This document shows positions 1 through 7,848 of a stretch of 18,254 bases of DNA, in pieces. Position numbers and translations under genes: made by a program. The notes below the pieces were generated by a model. It was not told the DNA's origin. It saw only the letters and a list, made by a program, of their open reading frames with translations, and searched no databases. Source of the DNA: an uncultured Haemophilus sp. GTDB lineage: Bacteria > Pseudomonadota > Gammaproteobacteria > Enterobacterales > Pasteurellaceae. The stretch's first letter is position 1, and the number at the start of each line of letters is the position of its first letter. The stretch lies in the NCBI GenBank assembly GCA_959600045.1, contig CAUGKJ010000004.1, positions 1 to 18,254 of the forward strand, given 5' to 3'.

Positions 1-11
1 TGAGACATAGC

Positions 12-728
12 TTATTGTGAGGTTTGTCCTTTTTCAAAATAGTCTATCATTTTGATTCGTTGGATAACAGTACGACGATCCACGGCTGTATTACCCGAGT
101 CTAATAATTGCTGCCAATAAGCTTTGGCTTTTTCAGCTTCGTGATTTTTAAAAGCTTCAGTCGCCAATAATGTGATTACCGAGATTTCATGTTTATCTTG
201 TTTTAACGCCTCATCCATTATTTGCTGGATTTGTGGTGTGATATTTTGACCTGCTTGATAATAAAGTGCGGTCGCTTTGAGGCCTAAAATAGCCGGGGTT
301 GTGCCTGAAATTTTTTCTGCATTGCTATAGGCGATGAGCGCATGATCAAATTCATCATTTTGCATGTAGGCATCACCTAGCTGAGCCCAAAGCTCAGGGT
401 TATTTACATCTTCTCGAATTTTATTTTGAATTTTGAGCACCATATCTTCTTTTTGATGCACCATTGATGTATCTGTTTTTTTATTGGCAAGCTCAAGCAT
501 CTCTTTTTCGCCTTGTTGAACACGTTCAAAACGATCAAGGGAGAAGTAATAGCTTAAGGGAAGAATTAATAAAATAGCAAAGACCCAAATGGCGGATTTG
601 GTTTCAAATTTGACCGCACTTTTTTCTTCTTTAGGAGCACTATGAGGTTGATTTTCGAGTTGTTTTGGCTCGCCTTCTGATTTTTTAGTAGAAAATAAAA
701 TTAATGCAAAAGCCCCAATTAATAGCAA
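12..728 (-). CDS. nrfG: NrfG/CcmI-like TPR half of a fused NrfF-NrfG (CcmH-type) haem lyase subunit, cut off by an upstream frameshift
   Basis: This is the C-terminal part of a cytochrome c haem-lyase assembly protein. It has a membrane segment at about residues 46-64 (AIWVFAILLILPLSYYF) and a periplasmic TPR region at about residues 110-212, with helices such as NPELWAQLGDAYMQ and ALYYQAGQ that resemble E. coli NrfG. In E. coli, NrfG helps attach haem to the CWxCK site of NrfA. The 728 start is only an in-frame TTG inside a membrane helix. The frame stays open upstream to about 800 and there reads YKPPFQWNTALLWLLPILL, which is the conserved end of NrfF/CcmH. NrfF and NrfG were therefore probably one protein, as in E. 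coli CcmH, and the reading frame was broken at about 780-784. Whether this half is translated separately is unknown. A USS lies in frame at 613-621. Confidence 0.75.
   Translation of the reverse strand: MLLIGAFALILFSTKKSEGEPKQLENQPHSAPKEEKSAVKFETKSAIWVFAILLILPLSYYFSLDRFERVQQGEKEMLELANKKTDTSMVHQKEDMVLKIQNKIREDVNNPELWAQLGDAYMQNDEFDHALIAYSNAEKISGTTPAILGLKATALYYQAGQNITPQIQQIMDEALKQDKHEISVITLLATEAFKNHEAEKAKAYWQQLLDSGNTAVDRRTVIQRIKMIDYFEKGQTSQ
613..621 (-). repeat. DNA uptake signal sequence (USS) inside the nrfG half
   Basis: Perfect AAGTGCGGT followed by CAAATTTG on the minus strand, read in frame as KSAVKF. Confidence 0.85.
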
Positions 729-1036
729 AATAGGTAATAACCAGAGGAGTGCTGTATTCCATTGGAAAGGTGGCTTATAGTGTCGATAATTTGCTGATTC
801 GTTTTTCCTTCATCCACCATTTTATAGACTTCAATACGTAAGTCATAAGCAATTGGTGAATTGGACTCAACTAAGTTTTGATTCTGACATTGTGGGCAGC
901 GTAAGGATTTTGCCAGTTCAACAGCACGAGTACGATCGGCTTGGTTTTTAAACGCATAGGTATCCACCATTTCTGCGTGAGCAAAAAGGGCAAACGTCAG
1001 TAAAAGTGCGGTCAGAAATCGGGTTAATTTTTTCAT
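719..1036 (-). CDS. nrfF: NrfF/CcmH N-terminal domain, C-terminally truncated by frameshift
   Basis: NrfF-family haem lyase subunit, a periplasmic thiol-redox protein that handles apocytochrome cysteines. The sequence shows a signal peptide (residues 1-21, ending AHA), then VDTYAFKNQADRTRA and the redox motif RCPQCQNQNLVESNS with CPQC at 47-50, followed by a helix ending at QQIID (81-85). After residue 85 the family should continue with about 11 residues like YMVARYGDFVR, then Y-x-PP and a membrane anchor. Here the frame instead reads an unrelated tail (TISHLSNGIQ...) and stops. The missing YKPPFQW anchor sequence is present just downstream in another frame. The gene starts 1 nt after the stop of the upstream CcmG-like gene, so it belongs to the nrfE operon. 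It is probably a pseudogene fragment, although the CxxC domain could still be made. Confidence 0.8.
   Translation of the reverse strand: MKKLTRFLTALLLTFALFAHAEMVDTYAFKNQADRTRAVELAKSLRCPQCQNQNLVESNSPIAYDLRIEVYKMVDEGKTNQQIIDTISHLSNGIQHSSGYYLFCY
780..784 (-). other. Frameshift/deletion junction in the nrfF-nrfG fusion
   Basis: In E. coli NrfF and CcmH, 12 codons (36 nt) separate the conserved II/IV pair from the Tyr of Y-x-PP. Here only 5 nt (GACAC on the minus strand) lie between ATTATC and TATAAGCCACCT. That is a net loss of 31 nt and puts the two halves in different frames. There is no homopolymer or short tandem repeat at the junction, so this does not look like a phase-variable tract. Confidence 0.75.
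1004..1012 (+). repeat. DNA uptake signal sequence (USS) inside nrfF
   Basis: Perfect AAGTGCGGT followed by CAGAAAT, in the region encoding the NrfF signal peptide. Confidence 0.85.
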
Positions 1037-1037
1037 T

Positions 1038-1568
1038 TTACTTTTTAGTTAATTCATCAAGTTTTGGTTTGATCTCAGTGAGCCATGCTTCGCGATCCAT
1101 ATAGCCAGAATGACGATAACGGATCATGCCGTGCTCATCGACGACATAGGTTTCTGGTGCGCCATCTACGCCTAATTGCATCGCAAATTCACCACGGCTA
1201 TCGTCAATAGTGAGTATAAATGGATTGCCCATGCGTTCGAGCATTGCAATACCGTTTTGTGGTTTGTCACGATAGTCGATGCCCACAATTGGCACTTCTT
1301 TTGAAATTTCCATCAAAAGAGGGTGTTCCTGTTGGCAATAGCCACACCAACTTCCCCACACATTAAGTAGAAAAGGTTTTTTCGGGAAATCTCTTGGGCT
1401 GACGATTTGACTCGGTTCAAGCAAATTCGCTTGATAGAATTCTGGCACAGGCTTATTAATGAGTGCTGAGGCAATTTGTTTTGGATCTTTGTGTAAGCCA
1501 ACAAAAAGCAGTAAGCAAATACTCAATAACAAAATCAGCGGTAAAAACAAAATAAACTTTTTATTCAT
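1038..1568 (-). CDS. dsbE: CcmG/DsbE-like thioredoxin for cytochrome c maturation
   Basis: Membrane-anchored periplasmic thioredoxin-fold protein that reduces apocytochrome c or CcmH-type disulfides before haem attachment. An N-terminal membrane anchor spans residues 5-24, followed by the thioredoxin domain with active site [12 protein letters not shown] (WCGYC 74-78) and the cis-proline loop GAPETYVVD (136-144). The length, 176 aa, suits the family. I chose the ATG at 1568 (MNKKF). A GTG one codon upstream (1571) is also possible, with a GAAGAG sequence in front of both. The start overlaps the end of nrfE by 8 nt, and the stop is 1 nt from the nrfF start, so the three are translationally linked. 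E. coli nrfEFG has no such gene, so this locus carries its own dedicated reductant. The symbol could equally be ccmG. Confidence 0.88.
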   Translation of the reverse strand: MNKKFILFLPLILLLSICLLLFVGLHKDPKQIASALINKPVPEFYQANLLEPSQIVSPRDFPKKPFLLNVWGSWCGYCQQEHPLLMEISKEVPIVGIDYRDKPQNGIAMLERMGNPFILTIDDSRGEFAMQLGVDGAPETYVVDEHGMIRYRHSGYMDREAWLTEIKPKLDELTKK

Positions 1569-3465
1569 CACGTTTTCTCTTCAAATTGATGGCTGAACAT
1601 AATGCGCCAAGTGCCATTAAAATGCCCCCGAGCCATAACCAGCGAATAAGCGGTTTGTAATGCAATCGGAATGTGAACTCGCCTTTGCCTAAGTTATCCC
1701 CCATAACAATGTATAAATCGCCCCAAAAGCCAGCATCTAACCCTACTTCACTCATGGTCATAGTTCGAACATCATAATAACGGCGTTCCGGTACAATTTC
1801 AGCGTAAGGTTTGCCTTGTTTTGACACGCTAAAGAAAGCGACTTCGGCGGTAAAGTTTGGCCCAATTTCATTAGAAAAACGATCGTAGTGGAATTCAAAT
1901 TGACCTAATTGTTGGCTTTGTTGTGGTGCGAGTCTAACACCTAATTCACTACCAAAGTAACTACTCATTACGGCACCCATTGTGGCAATCGCCACGCCGC
2001 AGTGTGCAAGAATCATCCCGAAATAGGCAAGTCTTACTTTTGTCCAATTTTGCCATAAGGTGACGAATAATACCCAAATAGCGAGGGTGAGTAATACATA
2101 AGCAAAGAAATGGAAACGTAATGCGTCATCATTTTGCAACGCGTTCCAAATCATGCCATAAGCAATTACTGCAGCGGGAATAAGTAATAACAGACGTTTG
2201 AAAAAGCGTTTTTTGTCTGATTTAAACCAGCTTAAGCAAAGCGTCGCCGCCATCGCAAAAAGCACTAACGTGAGCAATGGCAAGAAAATACTATTAAAGT
2301 AAGGGGCCCCCACAGAAATACTTCCCCAATTCATGGCTTGGAATAGCATCGGATAGAAGGTGCCTAAGAAGGTACTGACGGTGGCGACGGCCAATACGAT
2401 GTTTAAACCTAAAATAGCCCCAGTTTTAGAAATGAGTGGAAATTTGACCGCACTTTCATTGGTATTTGTGCGTAGGGCAAATAAACTGAGTGAGCCGACA
2501 GTCAATAAGAAGAAAATAAGTAATAGTACATAACCACGGGAGCTATCTAAAGAAAAAGCATGAACAGAGGTTAATGCACCTGAACGGACAATAAATGTGC
2601 CTAATACACTAAATGCAAAAGCGAGTAGGGAAAAGAGTGTTGTCCAGTAGCTAAACATGCCTTGTCTTTCAGTCACCATTAAGCTGTGTAAAAGTGCAAG
2701 TCCTAATAACCATGGCATAAGTGAGGCGTTTTCTACAGGGTCCCAGAACCACCAGCCACCCCAGCCTAATTCGTAATATGCCCACCAGGCACCGAGAACG
2801 ATCCCTAACGTTAAGAATAACCAAGAAACGAGAACCCAAGCTCGCATCGCACGCGCAATTACTTGTGCAGAACGATTAAAGATTAAGGCAGAAATTGACA
2901 TGGCAAAGTTAACAGCAAAGCCCACATAACCCACATATAAAAGCGGCGGATGGAAAATTAAGCCAATATCTTGCAGCATTGGATTGAGATCTCGCCCTTC
3001 TGCAGGGGCAGGAAATGCACGTCCAAATGGATTGGAGTAGAACAAAATAAAAATAGCAAACCCAAGACAAATTAAGCCGAGTAAAGAAAGGGTTTGTGCA
3101 GAAAAAGTGCGGTCATTTTTGCGAGAGAAAAAGGCAAAAGCCACTAACCAAAGACTTAATGTGAAAAGCCAAAATAAAATTGAGCCTTCATGTCCCCCCC
3201 AGGTGGCGGCGACTTTGAAAAATGTTGGTAGTTGAGAATTGGAGTGCGCTGCCACGTATTCCAAAGTGAAGTCATCTGTTGCAAAAGAGTAGGCAAGAAT
3301 ACCGATTGAAACGCTCGTAAAAATACCGAAGCAATAACTTAATCCCCAAGCTGTGTTGGTGAGAGAGGGTTTATTTCGCCAAATACCAATTTGTGGCACG
3401 ATAGAAAGTAAGAGTGCTGCGGTAGTAGCGAAGAGTAGTGATAGAAATCCGAATTCGGGGAGCAT
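1561..3465 (-). CDS. nrfE: NrfE, CcmF-family cytochrome c haem lyase
   Basis: Large polytopic inner-membrane protein that binds haem and transfers it to apocytochrome c. Here it most likely serves the unusual CWTCK haem site of NrfA. Family signatures are [13 protein letters not shown] (87-99), [13 protein letters not shown] (171-183) and the haem-binding WWD motif [20 protein letters not shown] (232-251). About 14-15 hydrophobic segments are visible, with a soluble periplasmic stretch near the C terminus (about 520-600). At 634 aa it is nearer CcmF in length than the shorter E. coli NrfE. ATG at 3465 is preceded by a GAAGAA ribosome-binding sequence. It lies 147 bp downstream of nrfD across a terminator hairpin and overlaps dsbE. 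USSs are embedded at 2447-2455 and 3105-3113. The gene could be annotated ccmF, but its position next to nrfABCD favours NrfE. Confidence 0.9.
   Translation of the reverse strand: MLPEFGFLSLLFATTAALLLSIVPQIGIWRNKPSLTNTAWGLSYCFGIFTSVSIGILAYSFATDDFTLEYVAAHSNSQLPTFFKVAATWGGHEGSILFWLFTLSLWLVAFAFFSRKNDRTFSAQTLSLLGLICLGFAIFILFYSNPFGRAFPAPAEGRDLNPMLQDIGLIFHPPLLYVGYVGFAVNFAMSISALIFNRSAQVIARAMRAWVLVSWLFLTLGIVLGAWWAYYELGWGGWWFWDPVENASLMPWLLGLALLHSLMVTERQGMFSYWTTLFSLLAFAFSVLGTFIVRSGALTSVHAFSLDSSRGYVLLLIFFLLTVGSLSLFALRTNTNESAVKFPLISKTGAILGLNIVLAVATVSTFLGTFYPMLFQAMNWGSISVGAPYFNSIFLPLLTLVLFAMAATLCLSWFKSDKKRFFKRLLLLIPAAVIAYGMIWNALQNDDALRFHFFAYVLLTLAIWVLFVTLWQNWTKVRLAYFGMILAHCGVAIATMGAVMSSYFGSELGVRLAPQQSQQLGQFEFHYDRFSNEIGPNFTAEVAFFSVSKQGKPYAEIVPERRYYDVRTMTMSEVGLDAGFWGDLYIVMGDNLGKGEFTFRLHYKPLIRWLWLGGILMALGALCSAINLKRKRDE
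2447..2455 (-). repeat. DNA uptake signal sequence (USS) inside nrfE
   Basis: Perfect AAGTGCGGT followed by CAAATTTC on the minus strand, read in frame as ESAVKF in a loop of NrfE. Confidence 0.85.
3105..3113 (+). repeat. DNA uptake signal sequence (USS) inside nrfE
   Basis: Perfect AAGTGCGGT followed by CATTTTTG, falling in the polar loop RKNDRTFSA of NrfE. Confidence 0.85.
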
Positions 3466-3507
3466 AGTATTCTTCAGTATTAATAGTTGTATTTGACAAA
3501 ATAAGGT

Positions 3508-3540
3508 TAATTTTAAGCATGAAAAACATACGTAAAATTA
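3508..3540 (-). repeat. Imperfect inverted repeat upstream of nrfE
   Basis: Two 14-nt arms (TAATTTTAAGCATG and CATACGTAAAATTA on the plus strand) are separated by a 5-nt loop and match at 12 of 14 positions. It lies between the nrfD terminator and the nrfE start, directly next to a USS. No strong T-run follows, so it could be an operator or an RNA hairpin rather than a terminator. No clear promoter was found for nrfE. Confidence 0.5.
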
Positions 3541-3549
3541 ACCGCACTT
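3541..3549 (-). repeat. DNA uptake signal sequence (USS)
   Basis: Perfect AAGTGCGGT on the minus strand, followed by the T-rich extension TAATTTT. It is intergenic between nrfD and nrfE. Confidence 0.85.
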
Positions 3550-3566
3550 TAGTCTTTTAAATAAAC

Positions 3567-3591
3567 AAAAGGCGTATTGTATACGCCTTTT
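3567..3591 (-). terminator. Terminator hairpin after nrfD
   Basis: Perfect 11-bp stem AAAAGGCGTAT / ATACGCCTTTT with a 3-nt loop. The terminal A:T pairs make it look bidirectional. It begins 22 bp after the nrfD stop and separates nrfABCD from the haem-lyase genes, so nrfE onward depends on readthrough or its own promoter. Confidence 0.8.
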
Positions 3592-3612
3592 GATTAAATA
3601 AGAAGTTTATCC

Positions 3613-4578
3613 TTACGCAACGGTAAGTTGTCCTGCATACAAGATGAAGTAACGTAAGCAGAGAACCCCGATTAAGTCGAAGATTGACACAAGGATAATA
3701 AAGTTCTTGTTGTATTTTAAGTTGTCTTTTACTGCAAGATTCGCAAGTAGAGGAATGATGATACCAATTAAGAATACCCCAATCCAGAACACTGCACCCC
3801 AGAAGCCGGAAAGTGCATTGTGTAATGCAACCACTTTCTGACCACCACCGAAGTGTAGACCAACAAAGAAACAGATTAATAAACCAAGTTCAGTCACCAT
3901 AATTGGCACTTCAAATTTATGAATGAAGTGTGATTCATGGCTATCACCTTTTAATTTACCTGCAATGAGGATAAACAAGAAGGTTGCTGCGATACCTGAA
4001 GAGGTACCAGAAGCCAGGAATAACGCTGGTAGAACAGGGTTATTCAACATTGGGTAACTGATCAATGCTGAAAGTAAGAAACCAGTATAAGCCCCTAGCA
4101 CAGCGGCTAAGATGAAGAGAATAACTTCTACAGGACCAGTTAAACGTTCTAATACATTGATAATTTTACCGACGAAGCCAAGTTTTGGCATAAAACGTTG
4201 AATGAACGCCATGATATCTTCTTTGAAGATAACCGCACACCAACATACCAAGAACAGCATATAAACTTGGAATAACATTACCCCCATAGACATTACAGAG
4301 TTGAATTGATAGTTAAACATCAATTTCCAGAATGTCCAAGGACGTGCCAAGTGGAAAATTAACAGGGTTAAACCAATTAATGTTGGCACAGAACCTAAAA
4401 CGGCGGCCGCTCGGATAATCCAGTTTTTGCTAGGATTTTCTAATTTGTGACTACGTTTATAAGCAATCGCTAATTGTACTGCACCGGAAGAAATACCAAG
4501 TAAGAACAAATAGATAGCGATTGTTGAATCCCACACCAAATTAGGTGTGTGAAACGGAACAGGATAATCTAATGTCAT
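3613..4578 (-). CDS. nrfD: NrfD, membrane quinol dehydrogenase subunit of the Nrf system
   Basis: Integral membrane protein of the NrfD/PsrC family. It oxidises menaquinol and passes electrons to the iron-sulfur protein NrfC. The 321-aa length is close to that of E. coli NrfD (about 318). The N terminus MTLDYPVPFHTPNLVWDSTI matches the family style, and eight or nine hydrophobic helices follow, separated by short polar loops such as KRSHKLENPSK and KLKGDSHESHF. The ATG lies in an ATGA overlap with the nrfC stop (4-nt overlap), indicating translational coupling. A terminator hairpin follows shortly after the stop, ending the nrfABCD unit. Confidence 0.93.
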   Translation of the reverse strand: MTLDYPVPFHTPNLVWDSTIAIYLFLLGISSGAVQLAIAYKRSHKLENPSKNWIIRAAAVLGSVPTLIGLTLLIFHLARPWTFWKLMFNYQFNSVMSMGVMLFQVYMLFLVCWCAVIFKEDIMAFIQRFMPKLGFVGKIINVLERLTGPVEVILFILAAVLGAYTGFLLSALISYPMLNNPVLPALFLASGTSSGIAATFLFILIAGKLKGDSHESHFIHKFEVPIMVTELGLLICFFVGLHFGGGQKVVALHNALSGFWGAVFWIGVFLIGIIIPLLANLAVKDNLKYNKNFIILVSIFDLIGVLCLRYFILYAGQLTVA

Positions 4579-5252
4579 CTTCTTGGCTCCCCGTGTTGGA
4601 ATGGAATATGGTAAAGATTTGGTTGAGTACCTAATTCCACTTTCGTGCGATAAACCGGTTTTTCTTTCACTTTGCGGGAAACTTCGCTGCTTGGGTCATT
4701 CATATCACCAAAGGTTAATGCTTTGGTTGGACAAGCTTCTACACAAGCAGGTTGTTTGCCAGCTGCTAAGTTTGTATCGCGACAGAAGTTACATTTATCC
4801 GCAGTACGGTGTACTGGGTGAATGAAACGTACGCGATAAGGACAAACTGCGATACAGTATTGGCAACCCACGCAAAGATCTTTAGTTACATCAACGATAC
4901 CTGTTTCAGGATCAATAAATGATGCACCGGTTGGACAAACAGCCACACAAGGGGCGTTTGTACAGTGTTGGCAAGATTGACGGAAAAACTCGTATTCTTG
5001 ATTTGGGAATTCGCCGTAAGGTTCACTACGGAGAATTTCCAAACGTGAAACGCCTTCAGGAACGTGGTTTGTTTCACGACAAGCATCCATACAAGCGGTA
5101 CAGCCGATACAAGCTGTTTCGTCGTGTACCATTGCATAGCGTTTCGGTTTATCCGCCTTTTCCTCTTTCGCTAAAGAGGTGACTGATGTCCCCGTCATAA
5201 GGATTAATGCCCCCATGCCGGAAACAAAGTTTCGGCGTGAACAAGCTGTCAT
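4575..5252 (-). CDS. nrfC: NrfC, Tat-exported 4x[4Fe-4S] ferredoxin subunit
   Basis: Periplasmic iron-sulfur protein carrying electrons from NrfD to NrfB. The N terminus has a twin-arginine signal: SRRNF at residues 5-9, then a hydrophobic stretch ending near SLA (residue 28). Sixteen cysteines form four [4Fe-4S] sets: C48/51/54/58, C94/97/102/106, C127/130/133/137 and C154/157/170/174. At 225 aa it matches E. coli NrfC (223). The start codon shares one base with the nrfB stop (TAATG), and the stop overlaps the nrfD start, so nrfB, nrfC and nrfD are tightly coupled. Confidence 0.95.
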   Translation of the reverse strand: MTACSRRNFVSGMGALILMTGTSVTSLAKEEKADKPKRYAMVHDETACIGCTACMDACRETNHVPEGVSRLEILRSEPYGEFPNQEYEFFRQSCQHCTNAPCVAVCPTGASFIDPETGIVDVTKDLCVGCQYCIAVCPYRVRFIHPVHRTADKCNFCRDTNLAAGKQPACVEACPTKALTFGDMNDPSSEVSRKVKEKPVYRTKVELGTQPNLYHIPFQHGEPRR

Positions 5253-5917
5253 TATTTATCCTTTTGTTCGGTTGATTGCGTTTGTGATTGTGTATCTTTT
5301 GCCGCTTTGCGTTTTTGTTGTTCGCCGTGGCAATCTACACAAAGTTTCACACGATTTTTCGGTTGAATACCTTTCATCGCATCATCTTTCGGGTGTAATG
5401 TGTGGCAGCTTGCACAAGGCAATTTCATTGCGTGAACATCGTGCGCCCAAAGTTTTTCACGAAGTTTTGCAGGTTGGTGACAAGCAAAACAAACTTGGTT
5501 TTGTTCTTGCGCAGTATACATTGGTTTTTTATCACCAAAGATATCGCCATCAAAACGCATCACATCTTTTGCACCACGACGGTGATCTTCCGAAATATTA
5601 CCGTGACAGTTTACACAGTTAATCGGTTTACCTGTGTTAGGGCTTTTTTGATTTAAGTGTGCGCCGTGGAATTTACCAAAGTGTAATTCACCACCAGATT
5701 GATCTAAAGTTTGGTTTTTATCAACTTGGTCAAATTTGTGACATTTTGCACAATATTGGTTTGGATCACGTTGGTTATCCAATTGTGGCTCATAAGTGAG
5801 TTGAGAGGCAGGTGTTTTTGCCATCTCTTCCGCACTTGCAGCCATTGGCATTGCCGCAAGCATTGCAAGCAATGCAAGGGATTTTGCCGATTTGCTGATT
5901 AAAGAAGTTAAATTCAT
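5252..5917 (-). CDS. nrfB: NrfB, periplasmic pentaheme cytochrome c
   Basis: Electron carrier between NrfC and the nitrite reductase NrfA. A Sec signal peptide ends around MAASA (residue 29), and five CxxCH haem-binding motifs follow: CAKCH (56), CVNCH (101), CFACH (143), CASCH (168) and CVDCH (193). At 221 aa it is longer than E. coli NrfB (188). Some of the extra length is a low-complexity Lys/Gln/Thr/Ser tail after residue 200. ATG at 5917 has a GAGGTAA ribosome-binding site about 8 nt upstream. A USS-based hairpin separates it from nrfA. A one-mismatch USS (AAGTGCGGA) lies in the signal-peptide region. Confidence 0.95.
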   Translation of the reverse strand: MNLTSLISKSAKSLALLAMLAAMPMAASAEEMAKTPASQLTYEPQLDNQRDPNQYCAKCHKFDQVDKNQTLDQSGGELHFGKFHGAHLNQKSPNTGKPINCVNCHGNISEDHRRGAKDVMRFDGDIFGDKKPMYTAQEQNQVCFACHQPAKLREKLWAHDVHAMKLPCASCHTLHPKDDAMKGIQPKNRVKLCVDCHGEQQKRKAAKDTQSQTQSTEQKDK

Positions 5918-5948
5918 TCTGATTACCTCAAATATATGGTTAAAAATG

Positions 5949-5982
5949 ACCGCACTTCGACACTTTAGTTACAAAGTGCGGT
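5949..5982 (-). terminator. Inverted USS pair forming a hairpin between nrfA and nrfB
   Basis: ACCGCACTT (5949-5957) and AAGTGCGGT (5974-5982) are perfect USS cores in opposite orientation with a 16-nt loop. On the minus strand the hairpin is followed by CATTTTTAAC; on the plus strand by TTCTTTTTTT. Paired USSs commonly double as terminators in Pasteurellaceae. Inside the nrf operon this one would act as a partial terminator or mRNA 3' end, giving more nrfA than nrfBCD message. Confidence 0.75.
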
Positions 5983-5989
5983 TCTTTTT

Positions 5990-7513
5990 TTATTGTTTTG
6001 TTGCGGTATCTTCAGCTAATTTGCCATTGGCTTTCGCTTCTTTTACCCATTGAGGTACAACAGTTTCTAAGAATTCTTTTTTCGCTTGACGTTCTTTCTC
6101 GATATCGATACCCATTACTTTCCATGCTTTATCAGCTGTAGAAATATCTGGTACTTCAACCGGAGTTTTCACGCCGTGTTTAGTTAAGATTGCTGCAAGT
6201 TTAGCGCGTGCATCCGCTGCTTTGTCTATGCCAGAACCTAATACGCGAAGCATTACATCAGGTGCGTGCATGTGACCACCGTGGCTTGCTGCTGCGTAGT
6301 CCCAACGCCATTGAGCGTGACGGATATCCATTAAAGCAGGTTCCATTTCTTCTTTAGTTGCACCTGCATCCCATGCCGCTTTCGCTTCAAAGTGAGCACG
6401 AACAACTTGATCTTCTAAACGACCCATTACATCTTTCACTTCTTTTTTACGTGAAGCAACGATGTCTTTAAGTTTTTCTTTGCTTTGATCGTGACAGTTT
6501 GCACAAGTGGTATCAAATGCATCGAATGGGTTTTGGATTTGGTGATCGGTGTAAACTTTACCGTCTTTACCTTGTACTTTAGGCATGTGACAGTCGATAC
6601 AAGTTACGCCGTTTTTACCGTGCATACCTAAAGACCAAATTTCAAAGTCAGGGTGTTGCGCTTTTAACATTGGTGCTTTAGAAAGAGAGTGAGTCCAGTC
6701 ACTGAAGCCGATATCATCGTAGTATTTTTCGATGTCATCAACAGTTTGACCGTTGTTCCACGGGTAGGTTACTTGTTTTAAGTCGCCCGCGAAGTAGTAT
6801 TCAACGTGACAGTTTGCACAGATTTCAGCACGTTTTTCAGTGCGAGCAGCTGTGTTAAAGCTTAAGTTAGCTTGTTCTTTACCTTCAGCTTTTGCTTTTG
6901 CTTGAAGTGCATTATTTAAGTGATCTAATGCACGAAGAACGTGTGGACGAGCAATACGTAATGCAGGTTTGCCTTCTGCAAAGTCTTTTGATGTGGTGTC
7001 GTGACAGTCAGCACAACCGATCGAGTTGACAATTTCTGGTCCACCTTTAGCCCATTTGGCACCAAAGTAACCATCTTCACCCCATTCTGCAATTAAACGA
7101 GGAACGTCTGGACCTTTACAAGTCCAACATGCCATTGGTTGTGGGCCATCATTTGCATTTTTGGGCGCACCAGTACGTAAAATATTACGTACATCTTCTA
7201 CTGCATAAACGTGACCACGAGGTGCGTTATATTCTTTTGCAAAAGAATAGCCGCCCCATAACACGATTAAACGAGGATCTTGTTCGTCGGCGTAGATAAT
7301 TTTGTCACCTTTTTCAGTCGCTTTCCACGAATTGAATTGGCTAGGATATTTCTCAGCAAATTTTTCATTCACTGCTTCGATTTTTAAATTAGGGTTTGGT
7401 GCTTCCACAGGTTGTTCAAGAGGTTTGTACACCATTTCAGCCATCGCTGAGTTATACACACCTAAAGCTGCGAAAGAAGTGGCCAAAACAAGGCTTTTTC
7501 TCAATGCGTTCAC
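5990..7513 (-). CDS. nrfA: NrfA, periplasmic cytochrome c nitrite reductase (ammonia-forming)
   Basis: Catalyses six-electron reduction of nitrite to ammonium in the periplasm. I chose the GTG at 7513 (507 aa). GGAG sits 8 nt upstream and a Sec signal peptide ([20 protein letters not shown]..., cleaved near AMA at 25) begins there. An ATG at 7564 would add 17 residues in front of the signal and lacks such support. Haem sites in order are CWTCK (129-133, the lysine-ligated catalytic haem), CADCH (167), CANCH (232), CIDCH (305) and CANCH (337). Family residues around the active site are visible in [22 protein letters not shown] and [14 protein letters not shown]. The catalytic gene is intact. 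It is first in the nrf operon, under probable FNR and NarP control. Confidence 0.96.
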   Translation of the reverse strand: MNALRKSLVLATSFAALGVYNSAMAEMVYKPLEQPVEAPNPNLKIEAVNEKFAEKYPSQFNSWKATEKGDKIIYADEQDPRLIVLWGGYSFAKEYNAPRGHVYAVEDVRNILRTGAPKNANDGPQPMACWTCKGPDVPRLIAEWGEDGYFGAKWAKGGPEIVNSIGCADCHDTTSKDFAEGKPALRIARPHVLRALDHLNNALQAKAKAEGKEQANLSFNTAARTEKRAEICANCHVEYYFAGDLKQVTYPWNNGQTVDDIEKYYDDIGFSDWTHSLSKAPMLKAQHPDFEIWSLGMHGKNGVTCIDCHMPKVQGKDGKVYTDHQIQNPFDAFDTTCANCHDQSKEKLKDIVASRKKEVKDVMGRLEDQVVRAHFEAKAAWDAGATKEEMEPALMDIRHAQWRWDYAAASHGGHMHAPDVMLRVLGSGIDKAADARAKLAAILTKHGVKTPVEVPDISTADKAWKVMGIDIEKERQAKKEFLETVVPQWVKEAKANGKLAEDTATKQ

Positions 7514-7636
7514 GATAATCACTCCATTAGGAAAGAATAAAGAAACAATTTTAAATGCAAACAATTCCTATTAAGCTTTTGAATTCACTCATAAAAATAG
7601 TTCAGTGCAAGCATAAGATACCAAAAAGTAGTAGTT

Positions 7637-7705
7637 TTTCTAAGGTTATCTTCCAAAAGTTTGAGGTTGATCAAACTTTAAAATAAAAATACTTCTAAAT
7701 GGGTA
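7637..7705 (-). promoter_or_regulatory. nrfA promoter region with FNR and NarP boxes
   Basis: TTGAGGTTGATCAA at 7661-7674 matches the FNR consensus TTGAT-N4-ATCAA at 9 of 10 defined bases. TACTTCTAAATGGGTA at 7690-7705 fits the NarL/NarP 7-2-7 consensus TACYYMT-NN-AKRRGTA at every defined base. Reading toward nrfA, a weak -10 (TAGAAA, 7637-7642) would place FNR near -40. The box centres are 30 bp apart, close to the arrangement at E. coli PnrfA (FNR -41.5, NarL/P -74.5). This implies anaerobic activation plus a nitrite/nitrate response. Confidence 0.75.
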
Positions 7706-7751
7706 TATAGGGATTAGGGAAGTGGTAAGTGAGTTGCATATTAAGAGAAAA

Positions 7752-7760
7752 AAGTGCGGT
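7752..7760 (+). repeat. DNA uptake signal sequence (USS)
   Basis: Perfect AAGTGCGGT followed by CAACTTTT, in the nrfA-adhesin intergenic region. Confidence 0.85.
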
Positions 7761-7800
7761 CAACTTTTACATTGTTTTTGACTTATATAAAGACGATTCC

Positions 7801-7848
7801 ATGCTCATTATTACTGACTTTGACCTAATTTTAATGAGCATTCTTTTT
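7801..7848 (+). terminator. Terminator-like hairpin in the intergenic region upstream of the adhesin
   Basis: A perfect 10-bp inverted repeat (ATGCTCATTA 7801-7810, TAATGAGCAT 7832-7841) with a 21-nt loop is followed by TCTTTTT on the plus strand only. No plus-strand gene ends here. A possible -10 (TATAAA, 7786-7791) lies just upstream but has no good -35. It could end a short RNA, block stray transcription into the adhesin gene, or be a leader hairpin. Confidence 0.45.

Noticed and set aside
7514..7564. Upstream ATG start for nrfA at 7564
   Set aside because: It would place 17 residues before a standard signal peptide, while the GTG at 7513 has GGAG 8 nt upstream.
7619..7633. Second NarP-like site (TACTACTTTTTGGTA on the minus strand)
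   Set aside because: The two heptamers have a 1-nt rather than 2-nt spacer, and it overlaps the expected core promoter.
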